NCBI RefSeq assembly: GCF_002356335.1
Contig: NZ_AP018165.1
Coordinates: forward strand, 1,550,001-1,614,000
Direction: 5' to 3'
Source: [Mycobacterium] stephanolepidis
GTDB taxonomy: Bacteria > Actinomycetota > Actinomycetes > Mycobacteriales > Mycobacteriaceae
Length of the DNA: 64,000 bases
The position numbers were made by a program, and so were the translations under genes. Every line of letters begins with the position of its first letter. Within the stretch, counting starts at the first letter, position 1. The notes under the pieces were generated by a model. The model saw nothing but the letters and a program-made list of their open reading frames with translations. It was not told the DNA's origin and searched no databases. Below are positions 53,698-63,027 of the stretch, piece by piece.

Positions 53698-54240
53698 GTG
53701 AAGCGCACGCTCGTCGTCACCGCAGCGGCTGCCGCACTGGCAACTTTCGTCGTTCCCATTGCCGATGCGGCACCCAACCGCGACGCGGTGACAGAACATG
53801 TGCGGGCCTGGGAAAAGGCATACAACGATGTCGACACCAACAAGATCGGCGACCTGACCTGCGATAAGTATCGCGACCGCGAAATGGCGAACAACGAGTC
53901 GCGAATCCCCACGTGGGACGACTTCGTCAAACCGTCGGACCTGTACGCCAAGTTCCCCAAGCTCTCGCAAGGGACCCTCGATCAGCTGCTCGACGCCGCC
54001 AAGCGTAAGGACGCCGCAGCCTTTCGGCAGGCATCGGTGCAGGTGGTGCGTGAGAACGCGCATCTGACGGTCACCAACATCGACAAGGTCAACGTCATCG
54101 AGGCCAAGAACGCGACGGCGACGGTGACCACGTCGTCGGTGTGGGGCAACGACGCGCCCAAGACCACTACCTCCGACTGGTATCTGACCTACGAGCGTGA
54201 CGCCTGGCGCTACTGCAACCCCGTGCTGACGGTCCGCTGA
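53698..54240 (+). CDS. Exported NTF2-like paralogue 4 of 4
   Basis: A 180-residue secreted protein from GTG 53698 (GGGAGGG upstream). Signal peptide to about residue 25 (A-D-A-A-P). It is the most diverged member: D-L-T-C-D-K-Y-R-D with Cys55, K-F-P-K-L-S-Q-G-T, and D-A-W-R-Y-C-N with Cys173. Converges with rbsK (1-nt gap). Longer in-frame start at 53467 lies in paralogue 3 and is rejected. Confidence 0.68.
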   Translation: MKRTLVVTAAAAALATFVVPIADAAPNRDAVTEHVRAWEKAYNDVDTNKIGDLTCDKYRDREMANNESRIPTWDDFVKPSDLYAKFPKLSQGTLDQLLDAAKRKDAAAFRQASVQVVRENAHLTVTNIDKVNVIEAKNATATVTTSSVWGNDAPKTTTSDWYLTYERDAWRYCNPVLTVR

Positions 54241-54241
54241 C

Positions 54242-55108
54242 TCAGGCTCCTTTGAGCGACAGCTCGATCCTGGCGGCCGATGGCGCGCAGTTCCCGGCGC
54301 CCGACCGCAGGGTGGCAAGCGCACCGGCCACATTCGCCCGCCGCAGCGCCGTCTCGGCTCCCTGCGGCCACCAGGCCGCCAGCACCCCGGCGAACACATC
54401 GCCGGCGCCGGTGGTGTCGAGGGGCCGCACCGGATACGACGGAACCGTGATCTCACCCTGAGGGCTGCGGTAACGCGATCCTTCGTCGCCCAGCGTGGTC
54501 ACCAGGTGCCGCGACGGATACAGCCAGGATTTGGCCTCGGTCTCGTTGACGACGACCACGCTCGCGCGAAACGCCAGCTCCGCCAGGTCTGGTGAGCGCA
54601 CAGGGGCCGGCGAGGCGTTGAGTACGAATTGCTTTCCGGCCTCGGCGGCCCACCGGGCGGCTGTCAGCGCGACCTGAACCGGGATCTCCAACTGGCACAG
54701 CAACACATCGTGCGAGCAGATGATGTCCTTGTGCAGCTTCTCGTCCAAGGTGAACGCGCTGTTGGCGCCGGGGGCCACCACGATGCTGTTCTCGCCGGAG
54801 TCCTCCACGGTGATGGCGGCCATCCCGCTGGGCCCGTCGACCTCGACGAGCCCGTCGAGGCCAATGTTGTTGTCTTCCAGGTGAGATCGCAGCATCGGTG
54901 CGGCACCGTCGGAGCCCACGGCGCCGATGAACTGCACCGAGGCGCCCGCGCGCGCCGCGGCGACGGCTTGATTGGCGCCCTTGCCGCCCGGAGCGGGCAG
55001 GGCTGACGTCGCCAGCACCGTCGCACCCGGGGCGGGCAGCTCCTCCACCCGCAACGTCAAATCCATGTTGACGCTGCCGAGGACACATACCGTGGCTAAC
55101 TCAGTCAC
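54242..55108 (-). CDS. rbsK: Ribokinase (PfkB family)
   Basis: Phosphorylates ribose to ribose-5-phosphate, feeding the pathway that includes rpiB. 288 residues: PfkB signature 1 G-G-K-G-A-N-Q-A-V-A-A-A-R-A-G (about residues 41-55) and signature 2 D-T-T-G-A-G-D-V-F-A-G (about 240). GTG start with TAGCCT 6 nt upstream. No ribose transporter is adjacent. Confidence 0.9.
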   Translation of the reverse strand: MTELATVCVLGSVNMDLTLRVEELPAPGATVLATSALPAPGGKGANQAVAAARAGASVQFIGAVGSDGAAPMLRSHLEDNNIGLDGLVEVDGPSGMAAITVEDSGENSIVVAPGANSAFTLDEKLHKDIICSHDVLLCQLEIPVQVALTAARWAAEAGKQFVLNASPAPVRSPDLAELAFRASVVVVNETEAKSWLYPSRHLVTTLGDEGSRYRSPQGEITVPSYPVRPLDTTGAGDVFAGVLAAWWPQGAETALRRANVAGALATLRSGAGNCAPSAARIELSLKGA

Positions 55109-55114
55109 CCGCCT

Positions 55115-55120
55115 AGGCTA
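55115..55120 (-). promoter_or_regulatory. -10 hexamer TAGCCT, leaderless promoter of rbsK
   Basis: On the minus strand TAGCCT ends 6 nt before GTG 55108. Confidence 0.55.
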
Positions 55121-55152
55121 GTCCTGGCGCAGCTACATTTCGGGCACCCGGA

Positions 55153-55158
55153 TACCCT
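55153..55158 (+). promoter_or_regulatory. -10 hexamer TACCCT, leaderless promoter of proA
   Basis: TACCCT ends 6 nt before ATG 55165; rbsK and proA are thus both leaderless and divergent. Confidence 0.55.
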
Positions 55159-55164
55159 GACACG

Positions 55165-56469
55165 ATGAGCGTTTCAACCAACGAGTTGGCCGCACCCACG
55201 GCGGACGTCTCCGGCGTCGCCACGGATCTGCGCGCGGACGTTCATGATGCCGCCCGGCGGGCACGGGTCGCGGCCCGCGACTTGGCCAGGCTGACCGCCG
55301 ACACGAAGAATTCCGCACTGCTGGCGGCGGCCGACGCGATCGTCGCCGCCACCGCGTCGATCATCGTGGCCAATGCCGATGACCTGCAGCGCGCACGCGA
55401 TGCCGGTATCGGTGCGGCCATGCTTGATCGGCTCGCGCTGGACGATCGCCGGATCATCGGTATTGCCGACGGACTGCGTCAGGTCGCAGGCCTGCCGGAC
55501 CCTGTCGGCGAGGTGCTGCGGGGCTCCACCCGGCCCAATGGACTGCGGCTGCGTCAGGTCAGAGTGCCGCTCGGAGTCGTCGGCATGGTCTACGAAGGGC
55601 GCCCGAACGTCACGGTCGACGCATTCGGTTTGACGCTCAAGTCGGGCAACGCGGTGCTGCTGCGCGGCAGCTCCTCGGCCGCAACCTCCAACACCGAACT
55701 CGTGCGGGTGCTGCGCGAATCGCTGATCACCAGTGGGCTGCCCGCCGACACCGTGCAGCTGCTCGACAGCCGAGACCGGGTGACGGTGACCCACCTCATC
55801 CAGGCCCGCGGCCTTGTCGACGTCGTGATTCCGCGCGGCGGAGCGGGCCTTATCGATGCCGTGGTCCGTGACGCGCAGGTGCCTACCATCGAAACCGGGG
55901 TCGGTAACTGCCACGTGTACGTGCATGCCGATGCCGATCTCGAGCTGGCCGAGCGGATCCTGTTGAACTCCAAGACTCGTCGGCCCAGCGTGTGCAACGC
56001 CGCGGAAACTCTCCTGGTCGATCGGGCCATCGCCGAGGTCGCGGTGCCGCGACTGATCGGCGCACTGCAGGCCGCCGGGGTCACGGTTCACGCCGATCTT
56101 GCGGTGCCGGGTGTCGTTCCGGTGACCGAGGAGGACTTCGATACCGAGTACCTGTCCCTGGATATCGCGGCCGCCGTGGTCGATGACCTTGACGCTGCGA
56201 TTCGTCACATCGAGCAGCATTCCAGCGGCCACACCGACGCCATCGTCACCGCAAATCTCGGTGCGGCCCAGGAGTTCACCGACCGCGTCGACAGCGCGGC
56301 CGTGATGGTCAACGCCTCTACCGCGTTCACCGATGGCGAGCAGTTCGGGTTCGGTGCAGAGATCGGCATCTCCACCCAGAAGTTGCATGCCCGTGGCCCC
56401 ATGGGGCTGCCCGAACTGACCACCACTAAGTGGATCGTCCTCGGAGACGGTCAGATCCGCCCCGCCTAA
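55165..56469 (+). CDS. proA: Gamma-glutamyl phosphate reductase
   Basis: Second step of proline synthesis, reducing the product of ProB. 434 residues of the aldehyde-dehydrogenase superfamily; catalytic Cys in R-P-S-V-C-N-A-A (about residue 276), [17 protein letters not shown] near residue 132-148. Followed after 14 nt by the MoxR gene. Confidence 0.96.
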   Translation: MSVSTNELAAPTADVSGVATDLRADVHDAARRARVAARDLARLTADTKNSALLAAADAIVAATASIIVANADDLQRARDAGIGAAMLDRLALDDRRIIGIADGLRQVAGLPDPVGEVLRGSTRPNGLRLRQVRVPLGVVGMVYEGRPNVTVDAFGLTLKSGNAVLLRGSSSAATSNTELVRVLRESLITSGLPADTVQLLDSRDRVTVTHLIQARGLVDVVIPRGGAGLIDAVVRDAQVPTIETGVGNCHVYVHADADLELAERILLNSKTRRPSVCNAAETLLVDRAIAEVAVPRLIGALQAAGVTVHADLAVPGVVPVTEEDFDTEYLSLDIAAAVVDDLDAAIRHIEQHSSGHTDAIVTANLGAAQEFTDRVDSAAVMVNASTAFTDGEQFGFGAEIGISTQKLHARGPMGLPELTTTKWIVLGDGQIRPA

Positions 56470-56483
56470 CACCTGGAGTACGA

Positions 56484-57356
56484 GTGGACCGAACGCAGAC
56501 CGCGCCGATGTTCAGCAGCATCGACGACGTGACCGCCCGGCTGGCAGAGACCGGATATCTCGCGGACACCGCCACGGCGACAGCGGTATTCCTTGCCGAT
56601 CGGCTCGGCAAGCCACTCCTGGTGGAGGGACCCGCAGGCGTCGGCAAAACCGAATTGGCCAGGGCGGTGGCACAAACCACCGGTTCGGGTCTGGTACGTC
56701 TGCAGTGCTACGAGGGTGTCGACGAGGCGCGTGCCCTGTACGAGTGGAACCACGCCAAGCAGATTCTGCGCATCCAGGCCGGATCCGGTGACTGGGATGA
56801 GACCAAGACCGACGTGTTCGCCGAGGAATTCCTGCTGTCGCGGCCGCTGTTGACGGCGATCCGCCGCGAGGACCCGACGGTTCTGCTCATCGATGAGACC
56901 GACAAGGCCGATATCGAGATTGAGGGCCTGCTGTTGGAGGTGCTCAGCGACTTCGCCGTCACGGTTCCCGAACTGGGCACCATCACGGCCAGCAGGAAGC
57001 CCTTCGTGCTGCTGACCTCCAATGCCACCCGTGAACTGTCCGAGGCACTCAAGCGCCGCTGCCTGTTCCTGCATATCGATTTTCCCGATGCCGAGCTGGA
57101 GCGGCGCATCCTGCTCAAGAGGGTGCCCGAGCTGCCGGCCGCGCTGGCCGAGGAGCTGGTGCGCATCATCGGTGTACTGCGCAACATGCAGCTCAAGAAG
57201 GTTCCCTCGGTGGCCGAGACCATCGACTGGGGGCGCACCATCTTGGCGCTCGGCCTGGACACCCTCGACGACGCCGTCATCGCGTCGACGCTCGGCGTGA
57301 TTCTCAAACATCACTCCGACCAGCAGCGGGCCGCGGGAGAGCTGAGGCTGAACTGA
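56484..57356 (+). CDS. MoxR-family AAA+ ATPase
   Basis: A 290-residue ATPase from GTG 56484 (TGGAG upstream). Walker A G-P-A-G-V-G-K-T-E (about residues 44-52), Walker B V-L-L-I-D-E-T-D-K (about 133), sensor 1 L-T-S-N-A-T-R, and arginine finger region K-R-R-C-L-F-L-H. MoxR proteins act with a VWA partner as metal-insertion or maturation chaperones; the next gene is such a partner. Rv2426c equivalent. Confidence 0.9.
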   Translation: MDRTQTAPMFSSIDDVTARLAETGYLADTATATAVFLADRLGKPLLVEGPAGVGKTELARAVAQTTGSGLVRLQCYEGVDEARALYEWNHAKQILRIQAGSGDWDETKTDVFAEEFLLSRPLLTAIRREDPTVLLIDETDKADIEIEGLLLEVLSDFAVTVPELGTITASRKPFVLLTSNATRELSEALKRRCLFLHIDFPDAELERRILLKRVPELPAALAEELVRIIGVLRNMQLKKVPSVAETIDWGRTILALGLDTLDDAVIASTLGVILKHHSDQQRAAGELRLN

Positions 57357-57387
57357 TGAGCGCTCGAGCGAAGAAGAGACGGCGCTA

Positions 57388-58800
57388 ATGCCCGCGCGTA
57401 AGCCTGCGAAGGTGGTGCTGCCGCTGGCGCCGCATGGTCTGCCGGGGCATCTGGTGGGCTTCGTGGAAGCGTTACGCGAACAAGGCATCTCGGTGGGTCC
57501 GTCGGAAACGGTGGACGCGGGCCGAGTGATGACGGTGCTGGGGCTGCAGAACCGCACGGAACTGCGCGAAGGGTTGGCATGTGCGGTGCTGCGCCGCGCC
57601 GATCACCGGCCCACATTCGATGTGTTGTTCGACTTGTGGTTCCCGCCCGCGCTGGGTGCCCGTTTCGTCGAGGTCGACGAGGACGGCATCGACATCGACG
57701 ATATCGAGCAGGTGCGTGAGCAGCTGATAGACCTGCTGGCCTCCGACGCAGGCGACCTGCCACTGAACTCGCTGATCGCGCAGATCGTGGAGGCGTACGG
57801 CAAGTACAACTCCACCCGCGGAACCTCGTACTCGGCATACCAGGCCATGAAGTCGCTGTCCCTGGACCAGATCGAGGCCAAGCTGCTGCTTGGCCTGCTC
57901 GGCAGTGGCGAAGATGCATCGCCCTCGGATGAAGCGGTCGCGAAAGCGATTGCCAAACAACGTATCTCGAAGGTACGTCAGCTCGTCGAGGCGGAGACCA
58001 AGCGTCGCACCGCCGAACAGTTGGGGCGCGAGCGGGTGACCGCGTACGGGGTGCCGCAACTTGCCGAGAACGTGGAGTTCCTGCGGGCTTCGGGGGAGCA
58101 GCTGCGCAACATGCGCCGAGTGGTGCACCCGTTGGCACGGATGCTGGCCAGCCGGTTGGCGGCGCGGCGCCGACGTGCCCACACCGGTCAGATCGATCTG
58201 CGCCGCACCCTGCGCAAGTCCATGTCCACCGGCGGTGTGCCCATCGACGTCGTGCAGAAGAAGCCCCGCCCGGCGCGGCCGGAGCTGGTGGTGCTCTGCG
58301 ATGTGTCGGGGTCGGTGGCAGGGTTTTCGCATTTCACGCTGCTTCTCGTGCACGCATTGCGTCAGCAGTTCTCGCGGGTGCGTGTCTTTGCGTTCATCGA
58401 CACCACCGACGAGGTGACCCACCTGTTCACGCCCGATACCGACCTGGCCGAGGCCATTGTGCGGATCACCCGGGAGGCCCAGGTGTTCACCGGCGACGGA
58501 CACAGCGACTACGGGCACGCGTTCAAGACGTTTGTCGAGAAGTTCCCGACGGTCCTTTCCCCGCGGAGTGCGTTGCTCATCCTGGGCGACGCACGCACCA
58601 ACTACCGCAATCCGGCCGTCGAGGTGCTCTCGACGATGGTGTCCTCCAGTCGGCACGCTCATTGGCTCAACCCCGAGCCGAAGAACCACTGGGGAACCGG
58701 TGATTCTGCCGCCACGCGGTACCAGGACGCCATCGCCATGCACGAATGCAGATCGGCCAAGCAGCTGGCCACGGTGATCGACAACCTGCTGCCGGTCTAG
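57388..58800 (+). CDS. VWA domain protein (CoxE-like), MoxR partner
   Basis: A 470-residue protein: an N-terminal helical region (1-265) and a C-terminal VWA domain (about 285-450). The MIDAS motif D-V-S-G-S is at about residue 304-308, with G-H-S-D-Y-G and D-A-R-T-N-Y downstream. CoxE-type proteins work with MoxR ATPases in maturation of metal enzymes. The client cannot be told from the window; molybdoenzymes are one idea only. Rv2425c equivalent. Confidence 0.88.
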   Translation: MPARKPAKVVLPLAPHGLPGHLVGFVEALREQGISVGPSETVDAGRVMTVLGLQNRTELREGLACAVLRRADHRPTFDVLFDLWFPPALGARFVEVDEDGIDIDDIEQVREQLIDLLASDAGDLPLNSLIAQIVEAYGKYNSTRGTSYSAYQAMKSLSLDQIEAKLLLGLLGSGEDASPSDEAVAKAIAKQRISKVRQLVEAETKRRTAEQLGRERVTAYGVPQLAENVEFLRASGEQLRNMRRVVHPLARMLASRLAARRRRAHTGQIDLRRTLRKSMSTGGVPIDVVQKKPRPARPELVVLCDVSGSVAGFSHFTLLLVHALRQQFSRVRVFAFIDTTDEVTHLFTPDTDLAEAIVRITREAQVFTGDGHSDYGHAFKTFVEKFPTVLSPRSALLILGDARTNYRNPAVEVLSTMVSSSRHAHWLNPEPKNHWGTGDSAATRYQDAIAMHECRSAKQLATVIDNLLPV

Positions 58801-58818
58801 CTCCGGTCGTTAGTCCAG

Positions 58819-58824
58819 TAAGCT
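58819..58824 (+). promoter_or_regulatory. -10 hexamer TAAGCT upstream of nadD
   Basis: TAAGCT ends 8 nt before GTG 58833, the same hexamer as at 14620 and 21559. It begins 18 nt after the VWA stop. Confidence 0.5.
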
Positions 58825-58832
58825 GGCAATTC

Positions 58833-59501
58833 GTGCAATCTGACCCCGATGCTCCACGCGCAAGCGGCTCAGTGCAGCGGCGTCGACTTGGGGTGATGGG
58901 CGGGACATTCGACCCCATTCACAATGGTCACTTGGTTGCCGCGAGCGAGGTGGCCGACCGATTCGAGCTCGACGAGGTCATCTTCGTGCCGACGGGGCAG
59001 CCGTGGCAGAAGCAGGGGCGCAAGGTCAGCGCCGCCGAGCATCGGTACCTGATGACCGTCATCGCCACGGCATCGAATCCTCGGTTCACGGTCAGCCGGG
59101 CCGATATCGACCGGGGCGGCGCGACCTACACCGTCGATACGCTCGTCGATCTGCGGGACGCCCATCCCGATGCGGACCTGTACTTCATCACCGGCGCGGA
59201 TGCGTTGGCATCGATCCTGTCGTGGGAGAACTGGGAGCAGCTGTTCACCTTGGCCAAGTTCATCGGGGTCAGTCGGCCCGGATACGAACTGAGCTCCGAT
59301 CACATCGCCCATGCCGAGCTGCCGCCGGACGGGCTCTCGCTCGTCGAGGTGCCCGCGCTCGCCATTTCGTCGACCGACTGCAGAATCCGGGCGGGGCAGG
59401 CTCGCCCGATCTGGTACCTGGTGCCCGACGGCGTAGTGCAGTACGTCGCCAAACACCGCCTTTACGGCGGAAACAAGGAAGATCGAGGAGTCCACGCATG
59501 A
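58833..59501 (+). CDS. nadD: Nicotinate-nucleotide adenylyltransferase
   Basis: Forms NaAD from NaMN and ATP in NAD synthesis. 222 residues from GTG 58833; GTG 58872 would give 209, closer to the 211 I recall for M. tuberculosis. Conserved [11 protein letters not shown] and the C-terminal I-S-S-T-D-C-R motif. The ORF could start as far up as 58746 inside the VWA gene, which is rejected. Overlaps rsfS by 4 nt. Confidence 0.92.
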   Translation: MQSDPDAPRASGSVQRRRLGVMGGTFDPIHNGHLVAASEVADRFELDEVIFVPTGQPWQKQGRKVSAAEHRYLMTVIATASNPRFTVSRADIDRGGATYTVDTLVDLRDAHPDADLYFITGADALASILSWENWEQLFTLAKFIGVSRPGYELSSDHIAHAELPPDGLSLVEVPALAISSTDCRIRAGQARPIWYLVPDGVVQYVAKHRLYGGNKEDRGVHA

Positions 59502-59911
59502 CCGCCGCAACAGAGGCCGTTGAGCTGGCGACGCTGGCCGCACAGGCCGCCGCCTCCAAGCTCGCCACCGACGTCGTCGTCATAGACGTCTCCGAACAGT
59601 TGGTCATCACCGACTGTTTCGTCATCGCATCGGCCTCCAACGAGCGTCAGGTGAATGCGATCGTCGACCAGGTCGAGGAGGTGCTGCGTCGGGCCGGACA
59701 GAAGCCGGTGCGCCGCGAAGGGGGCCGCGAGGGGCGTTGGACACTGCTCGACTACGTGGACGTGGTGGTACACGTCCAGCACGAGGATGAACGTAACTAC
59801 TATGCGCTGGAACGGCTTTGGCGTGACTGCCCGACCATTGCGGTGGACCTGGACGCGTTGCCGGCGGATTTGTCTGCCGATGGTGAGGCCGACACGGAGG
59901 ACGGCGCATGA
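59498..59911 (+). CDS. rsfS: Ribosomal silencing factor RsfS
   Basis: Binds uL14 and blocks subunit joining in starvation. 137 residues from ATG 59498 with GAGGAG 6-7 nt upstream; overlaps nadD (ATGA). Domain DUF143: [18 protein letters not shown] and [13 protein letters not shown]. The nadD-rsfS pair is conserved widely. Confidence 0.93.
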   Translation: MTAATEAVELATLAAQAAASKLATDVVVIDVSEQLVITDCFVIASASNERQVNAIVDQVEEVLRRAGQKPVRREGGREGRWTLLDYVDVVVHVQHEDERNYYALERLWRDCPTIAVDLDALPADLSADGEADTEDGA

Positions 59912-60573
59912 TCCGTCGATTGGTGCTACTGCGGCACGGGCAAACGACCTTCAACGCCGACAGCCGAATGCAGGGGCAGCTGGATACCGGGCTTTCGGAT
60001 CTGGGCCGGGCGCAGGCAGTGGCCGCGGCCGAGGTGCTGGCCAAGCGGCTCCCACTGGTGATCGTGTCCTCGGATCTGCAGCGTGCGTACGACACCGCGA
60101 CGGCGCTCGCGGACCGCTGCCATGTGGGGGTGTCCGTCGATGAGCGGCTGCGCGAAACACATCTCGGCGATTGGCAGGGCCTGACCCATCACGAGGTCGA
60201 CGCCATTGCCCCCGGTGCCCGGGCCGAGTGGCGCGATGACGCGACGCTGGCGCCGCACGGTGGCGAGAGCCGCATCGATGTGGCCAACCGCAGCGTGCCC
60301 CTGGTCGCCGAACTTGTTGATTCGGTGACGGAATGGGGAACCGATGAGCGCGATCACCCGGTGGTTCTCGTTGCCCATGGTGGTCTGATCGCCGCGCTGA
60401 CCGCCGCACTGCTGCGGCTGGATGTCAGCAATTGGCCGGTGCTCGGCGGGATGGGCAATGCGAGCTGGGTTCAGCTGGGCGGACATTCGGCCGACGGCGC
60501 GGGATTCGAGGACATTCGGTGGCGCCTGGATGTGTGGAACGCCTCGGCGCAGGTGACCAATGACGTCCTCTGA
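59908..60573 (+). CDS. gpgP: Glucosyl-3-phosphoglycerate phosphatase
   Basis: Histidine-phosphatase that removes phosphate from glucosyl-3-phosphoglycerate in methylglucose lipopolysaccharide synthesis. 221 residues: R-H-G-Q motif with the phospho-acceptor His at residue 10, second His in V-A-H-G-G (about 155). It matches Rv2419c and the next gene octT acts in the same pathway. ATGA overlap with rsfS. Confidence 0.88.
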   Translation: MIRRLVLLRHGQTTFNADSRMQGQLDTGLSDLGRAQAVAAAEVLAKRLPLVIVSSDLQRAYDTATALADRCHVGVSVDERLRETHLGDWQGLTHHEVDAIAPGARAEWRDDATLAPHGGESRIDVANRSVPLVAELVDSVTEWGTDERDHPVVLVAHGGLIAALTAALLRLDVSNWPVLGGMGNASWVQLGGHSADGAGFEDIRWRLDVWNASAQVTNDVL

Positions 60574-61303
60574 CAAAGGTGCAGGGCGCAAGAAGCTACT
60601 GATCTTCGCGGACTCGTTGTCCTACTACGGGCCAACCGGGGGCCTACCCGCGGATGACCCCAGAATTTGGCCCAATATCGTTGGGCAGTATCTCGATTGG
60701 GATGTCGAACTGATCGCGCGCATCGGCTGGACCTGCCGGGACGTGTGGTGGGCTGCCATTCAGGACCCACGCGCGTGGGCGGCGGTTCCGCATGCCGGGG
60801 CCGTCATCTTTGCGACCAGCGGCATGGATTCGCTGCCGTCTCCGCTTCCGACGGCGCTGCGGGAGTCGATCAGACTGATCCGTCCACCGAGATTGCGGAG
60901 CTGGGTCCGTGACGGTTACGGCTGGTTGCAGCCCCGCCTTTCGCCGATCGCGCGGGTGGCGCTGCCACCGAAACTCACCGTGGAGTATCTCGAAAAGACC
61001 CGTGGTGCACTCGATTTCAATCGCCCTGGGCTGCCCATGATCGCCTCGCTGCCGTCGGTGCACATCGCCGAGTCGTACGGTCGCGTGCACTCCGGCAGGG
61101 AAGCCACCGCGCGCGCGATCCAGACCTGGGCCTCCGAGCACAAGCTGCCCGTGGTGGACCTCAAGGAAGCCGTCGGCGAGGAGATCTTCTCAGGCCGGGG
61201 AAACCCTGACGGGATCCACTGGAACTTTGTCGCACATGAGCGCGTTGCCGAATTGATGATCAACGCATTGCGGAGTGTGCTGCCCGAGCTTGGGGTTCGG
61301 TGA
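60560..61303 (+). CDS. octT: Diglucosylglycerate octanoyltransferase (SGNH type)
   Basis: Acylates diglucosylglycerate in MGLP synthesis. 247 residues; SGNH-like block I reads F-A-D-S-L-S-Y-Y-G (about residues 13-21, Ser nucleophile) and the C-terminal D-G-I-H-W-N holds the Asp and His. Starts 14 nt inside gpgP, confirming operon coupling. Rv2418c equivalent. Confidence 0.86.
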   Translation: MTSSDKGAGRKKLLIFADSLSYYGPTGGLPADDPRIWPNIVGQYLDWDVELIARIGWTCRDVWWAAIQDPRAWAAVPHAGAVIFATSGMDSLPSPLPTALRESIRLIRPPRLRSWVRDGYGWLQPRLSPIARVALPPKLTVEYLEKTRGALDFNRPGLPMIASLPSVHIAESYGRVHSGREATARAIQTWASEHKLPVVDLKEAVGEEIFSGRGNPDGIHWNFVAHERVAELMINALRSVLPELGVR

Positions 61304-61306
61304 CCC

Positions 61307-62143
61307 ATGCCGGTTGTGGTGGTGACGGATTCAGGGGCGCGACTGCAGCCGCAAGATGCCGGCCTGCTGGGTATCCGGCTAGTGCCGTTGCACGTGTTGA
61401 CCGGTGAGCAGGATCTGCGTGACGGTGTGGATCTCATCCCCGCCTCGGTGTACGAGAAGGGACGTGCCACCACCGCTGGTGCCTCACCCGCCGAGCTCAG
61501 CGAGGTGTATCGGCAGGCCCTGATCGACAGCGGCGGTGACGGCGTGGTCGCGGTCCATCTGTCCGGCAGACTGTCCAGCACATTCGAGGCTGCCGAACAG
61601 GCCGCTCGCGAGTACGGCGATCGCGTCCATGTCGTCGATTCGCGGTCGGCCGCGATGGGTAGTGGTTTCGTCGCGCTGGCCGCGGCGCGGGCCGCGGCGG
61701 CGGGTGCCGATCTCAGCGCGGCATATCAGGCGGCACGGGATGCGGTCGGGCGCAGTCGATGCGTCATGGTGGTGCACAAGCTGGACCATCTGCGGCGCAG
61801 CGGGCGTATCAGCGCCACCTCGTCCTGGCTGGGTACCGCGCTGGCGCTCAAGCCGGTGTTGCAGATCGACGATGACGGCAAGCTGGTTTTGGCGCAGCGT
61901 GTCCGCACCGCCACCAAGGCGATCGGGGCGATGGTCGACAACATCGTCGAATTTGTGGGGGAGCGCCGTGTCTCGGTGACTATCCACCACGTCGACAACA
62001 CCGAAACCGCGGAGAAGGTCAACGAGCTGGTGTGCTCGCGATTGCTCACCGCGCATGATCCGGTGATCTCGGAGATGGGGCCGGTGTTGGCGGTGCATGT
62101 GGGCCCAGGTGCCGTCGGGGTATGCGCCGAACCCGTGGATTGA
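61307..62143 (+). CDS. DegV family fatty-acid-binding protein
   Basis: A 278-residue two-domain DegV fold binding a fatty acid. N-terminal V-V-V-V-T-D-S-G-A-R-L, ligand-site S/T in G-A-S-P-A-E and H-L-S-G-R-L-S-S-T (about residue 86), and S-R-S-A-A-M-G-S-G. In other bacteria these proteins feed fatty-acid kinase; the neighbouring octT uses acyl chains, so they may be linked, but this is inference. Rv2417c equivalent; eis, which follows in M. tuberculosis, is absent here. Confidence 0.88.
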   Translation: MPVVVVTDSGARLQPQDAGLLGIRLVPLHVLTGEQDLRDGVDLIPASVYEKGRATTAGASPAELSEVYRQALIDSGGDGVVAVHLSGRLSSTFEAAEQAAREYGDRVHVVDSRSAAMGSGFVALAAARAAAAGADLSAAYQAARDAVGRSRCVMVVHKLDHLRRSGRISATSSWLGTALALKPVLQIDDDGKLVLAQRVRTATKAIGAMVDNIVEFVGERRVSVTIHHVDNTETAEKVNELVCSRLLTAHDPVISEMGPVLAVHVGPGAVGVCAEPVD

Positions 62144-62220
62144 CGTCGCTCTCGGTTTCCACAGTTCCGTATTCATCCACAGATCCCGCTTCATCCCTGG
62201 CCGGATGCATGGGCGCTTTC

Positions 62221-62226
62221 TAGCGT
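62221..62226 (+). promoter_or_regulatory. -10 hexamer TAGCGT, leaderless promoter of comEA
   Basis: TAGCGT ends 6 nt before ATG 62233. Two DnaA-box-like 9-mers (62155-62163, 62173-62181) lie just upstream. Confidence 0.5.
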
Positions 62227-62232
62227 CGAGAT

Positions 62233-63027
62233 ATGGATTCCGAGCTGCTGCACCGACGCCTCGCACCGCCCGGGCGCGAGCTGGACGACGATGACGACGA
62301 TGTGGGGGCGGCGGCAGGTGCGGAACCGGATTCCGCATTGCGTTGGCTTCCGGATTCATTGACGACGGACGGTGCGCGGGGTTGGTTGGAGTCCGTCCGT
62401 ACCGACCCCGGTCGTGCCGGGGTCGTGGCCCTGGGTGCCATTGGCGTGCTGGCAGTACTGGTCACTGTTTTCACCGTGATGCGTCAGCCGCCGCCTCCGG
62501 TGAGCGCACATCTGCCTCCGGTGCAACCGGTTTCATCGAGTTCGGTGTCGGCGCCCAGTTCGTTGGTCATCAGTGTGGCCGGTCTGGTGAAAAGACCGGG
62601 CCTGGTCACGTTGGCCAGCGGTGCGCGGGTCGCCGACGCGGTGACGGCGGCCGGAGGTGCGGCCGACGGCGCCGATATCGTGACGTTGAACATGGCTCGG
62701 CCGGTGGCCGATGGCGACCAGATCGTGGTCGGCCTGGCTCCTGTACCCGGTCAGCCCGCGGGGATGGCGAGTTCCATCATCGCCGCCGGGCAATCGCCCT
62801 CCGCGGGTATCGTAGCCAGAGGGACAGCGCCGTCGGGGCGGGTAAACCTCAACACGGCAACGGAATCCGAGCTCGATGAGTTGCCCGGCGTGGGACCGGT
62901 CATGGCGGCGTCGATTGTGCGGTGGCGATCCGAGCATGGCAAGTTCACCAGCATCGACCAGCTCTCGGAGGTAGACGGGATCGGTCCCTCGCGGCTGGAC
63001 AAGTTGCGTGCCCTCGTCGTGCTGTGA
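62233..63027 (+). CDS. comEA: ComEA-like DNA-binding membrane protein
   Basis: A 264-residue protein: cytoplasmic N-terminus rich in Asp, one membrane helix (about 55-80), an SLBB-like domain (about 110-170) and two helix-hairpin-helix motifs at the C-terminus, N-L-N-T-A-T-E-S-E-L-D-E-L-P-G-V-G-P and I-D-Q-L-S-E-V-D-G-I-G-P-S. ComEA binds incoming DNA. It overlaps comEC (GTGA), the usual DNA-uptake pair; competence itself is not shown for mycobacteria. Rv2415c type. Confidence 0.85.
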   Translation: MDSELLHRRLAPPGRELDDDDDDVGAAAGAEPDSALRWLPDSLTTDGARGWLESVRTDPGRAGVVALGAIGVLAVLVTVFTVMRQPPPPVSAHLPPVQPVSSSSVSAPSSLVISVAGLVKRPGLVTLASGARVADAVTAAGGAADGADIVTLNMARPVADGDQIVVGLAPVPGQPAGMASSIIAAGQSPSAGIVARGTAPSGRVNLNTATESELDELPGVGPVMAASIVRWRSEHGKFTSIDQLSEVDGIGPSRLDKLRALVVL

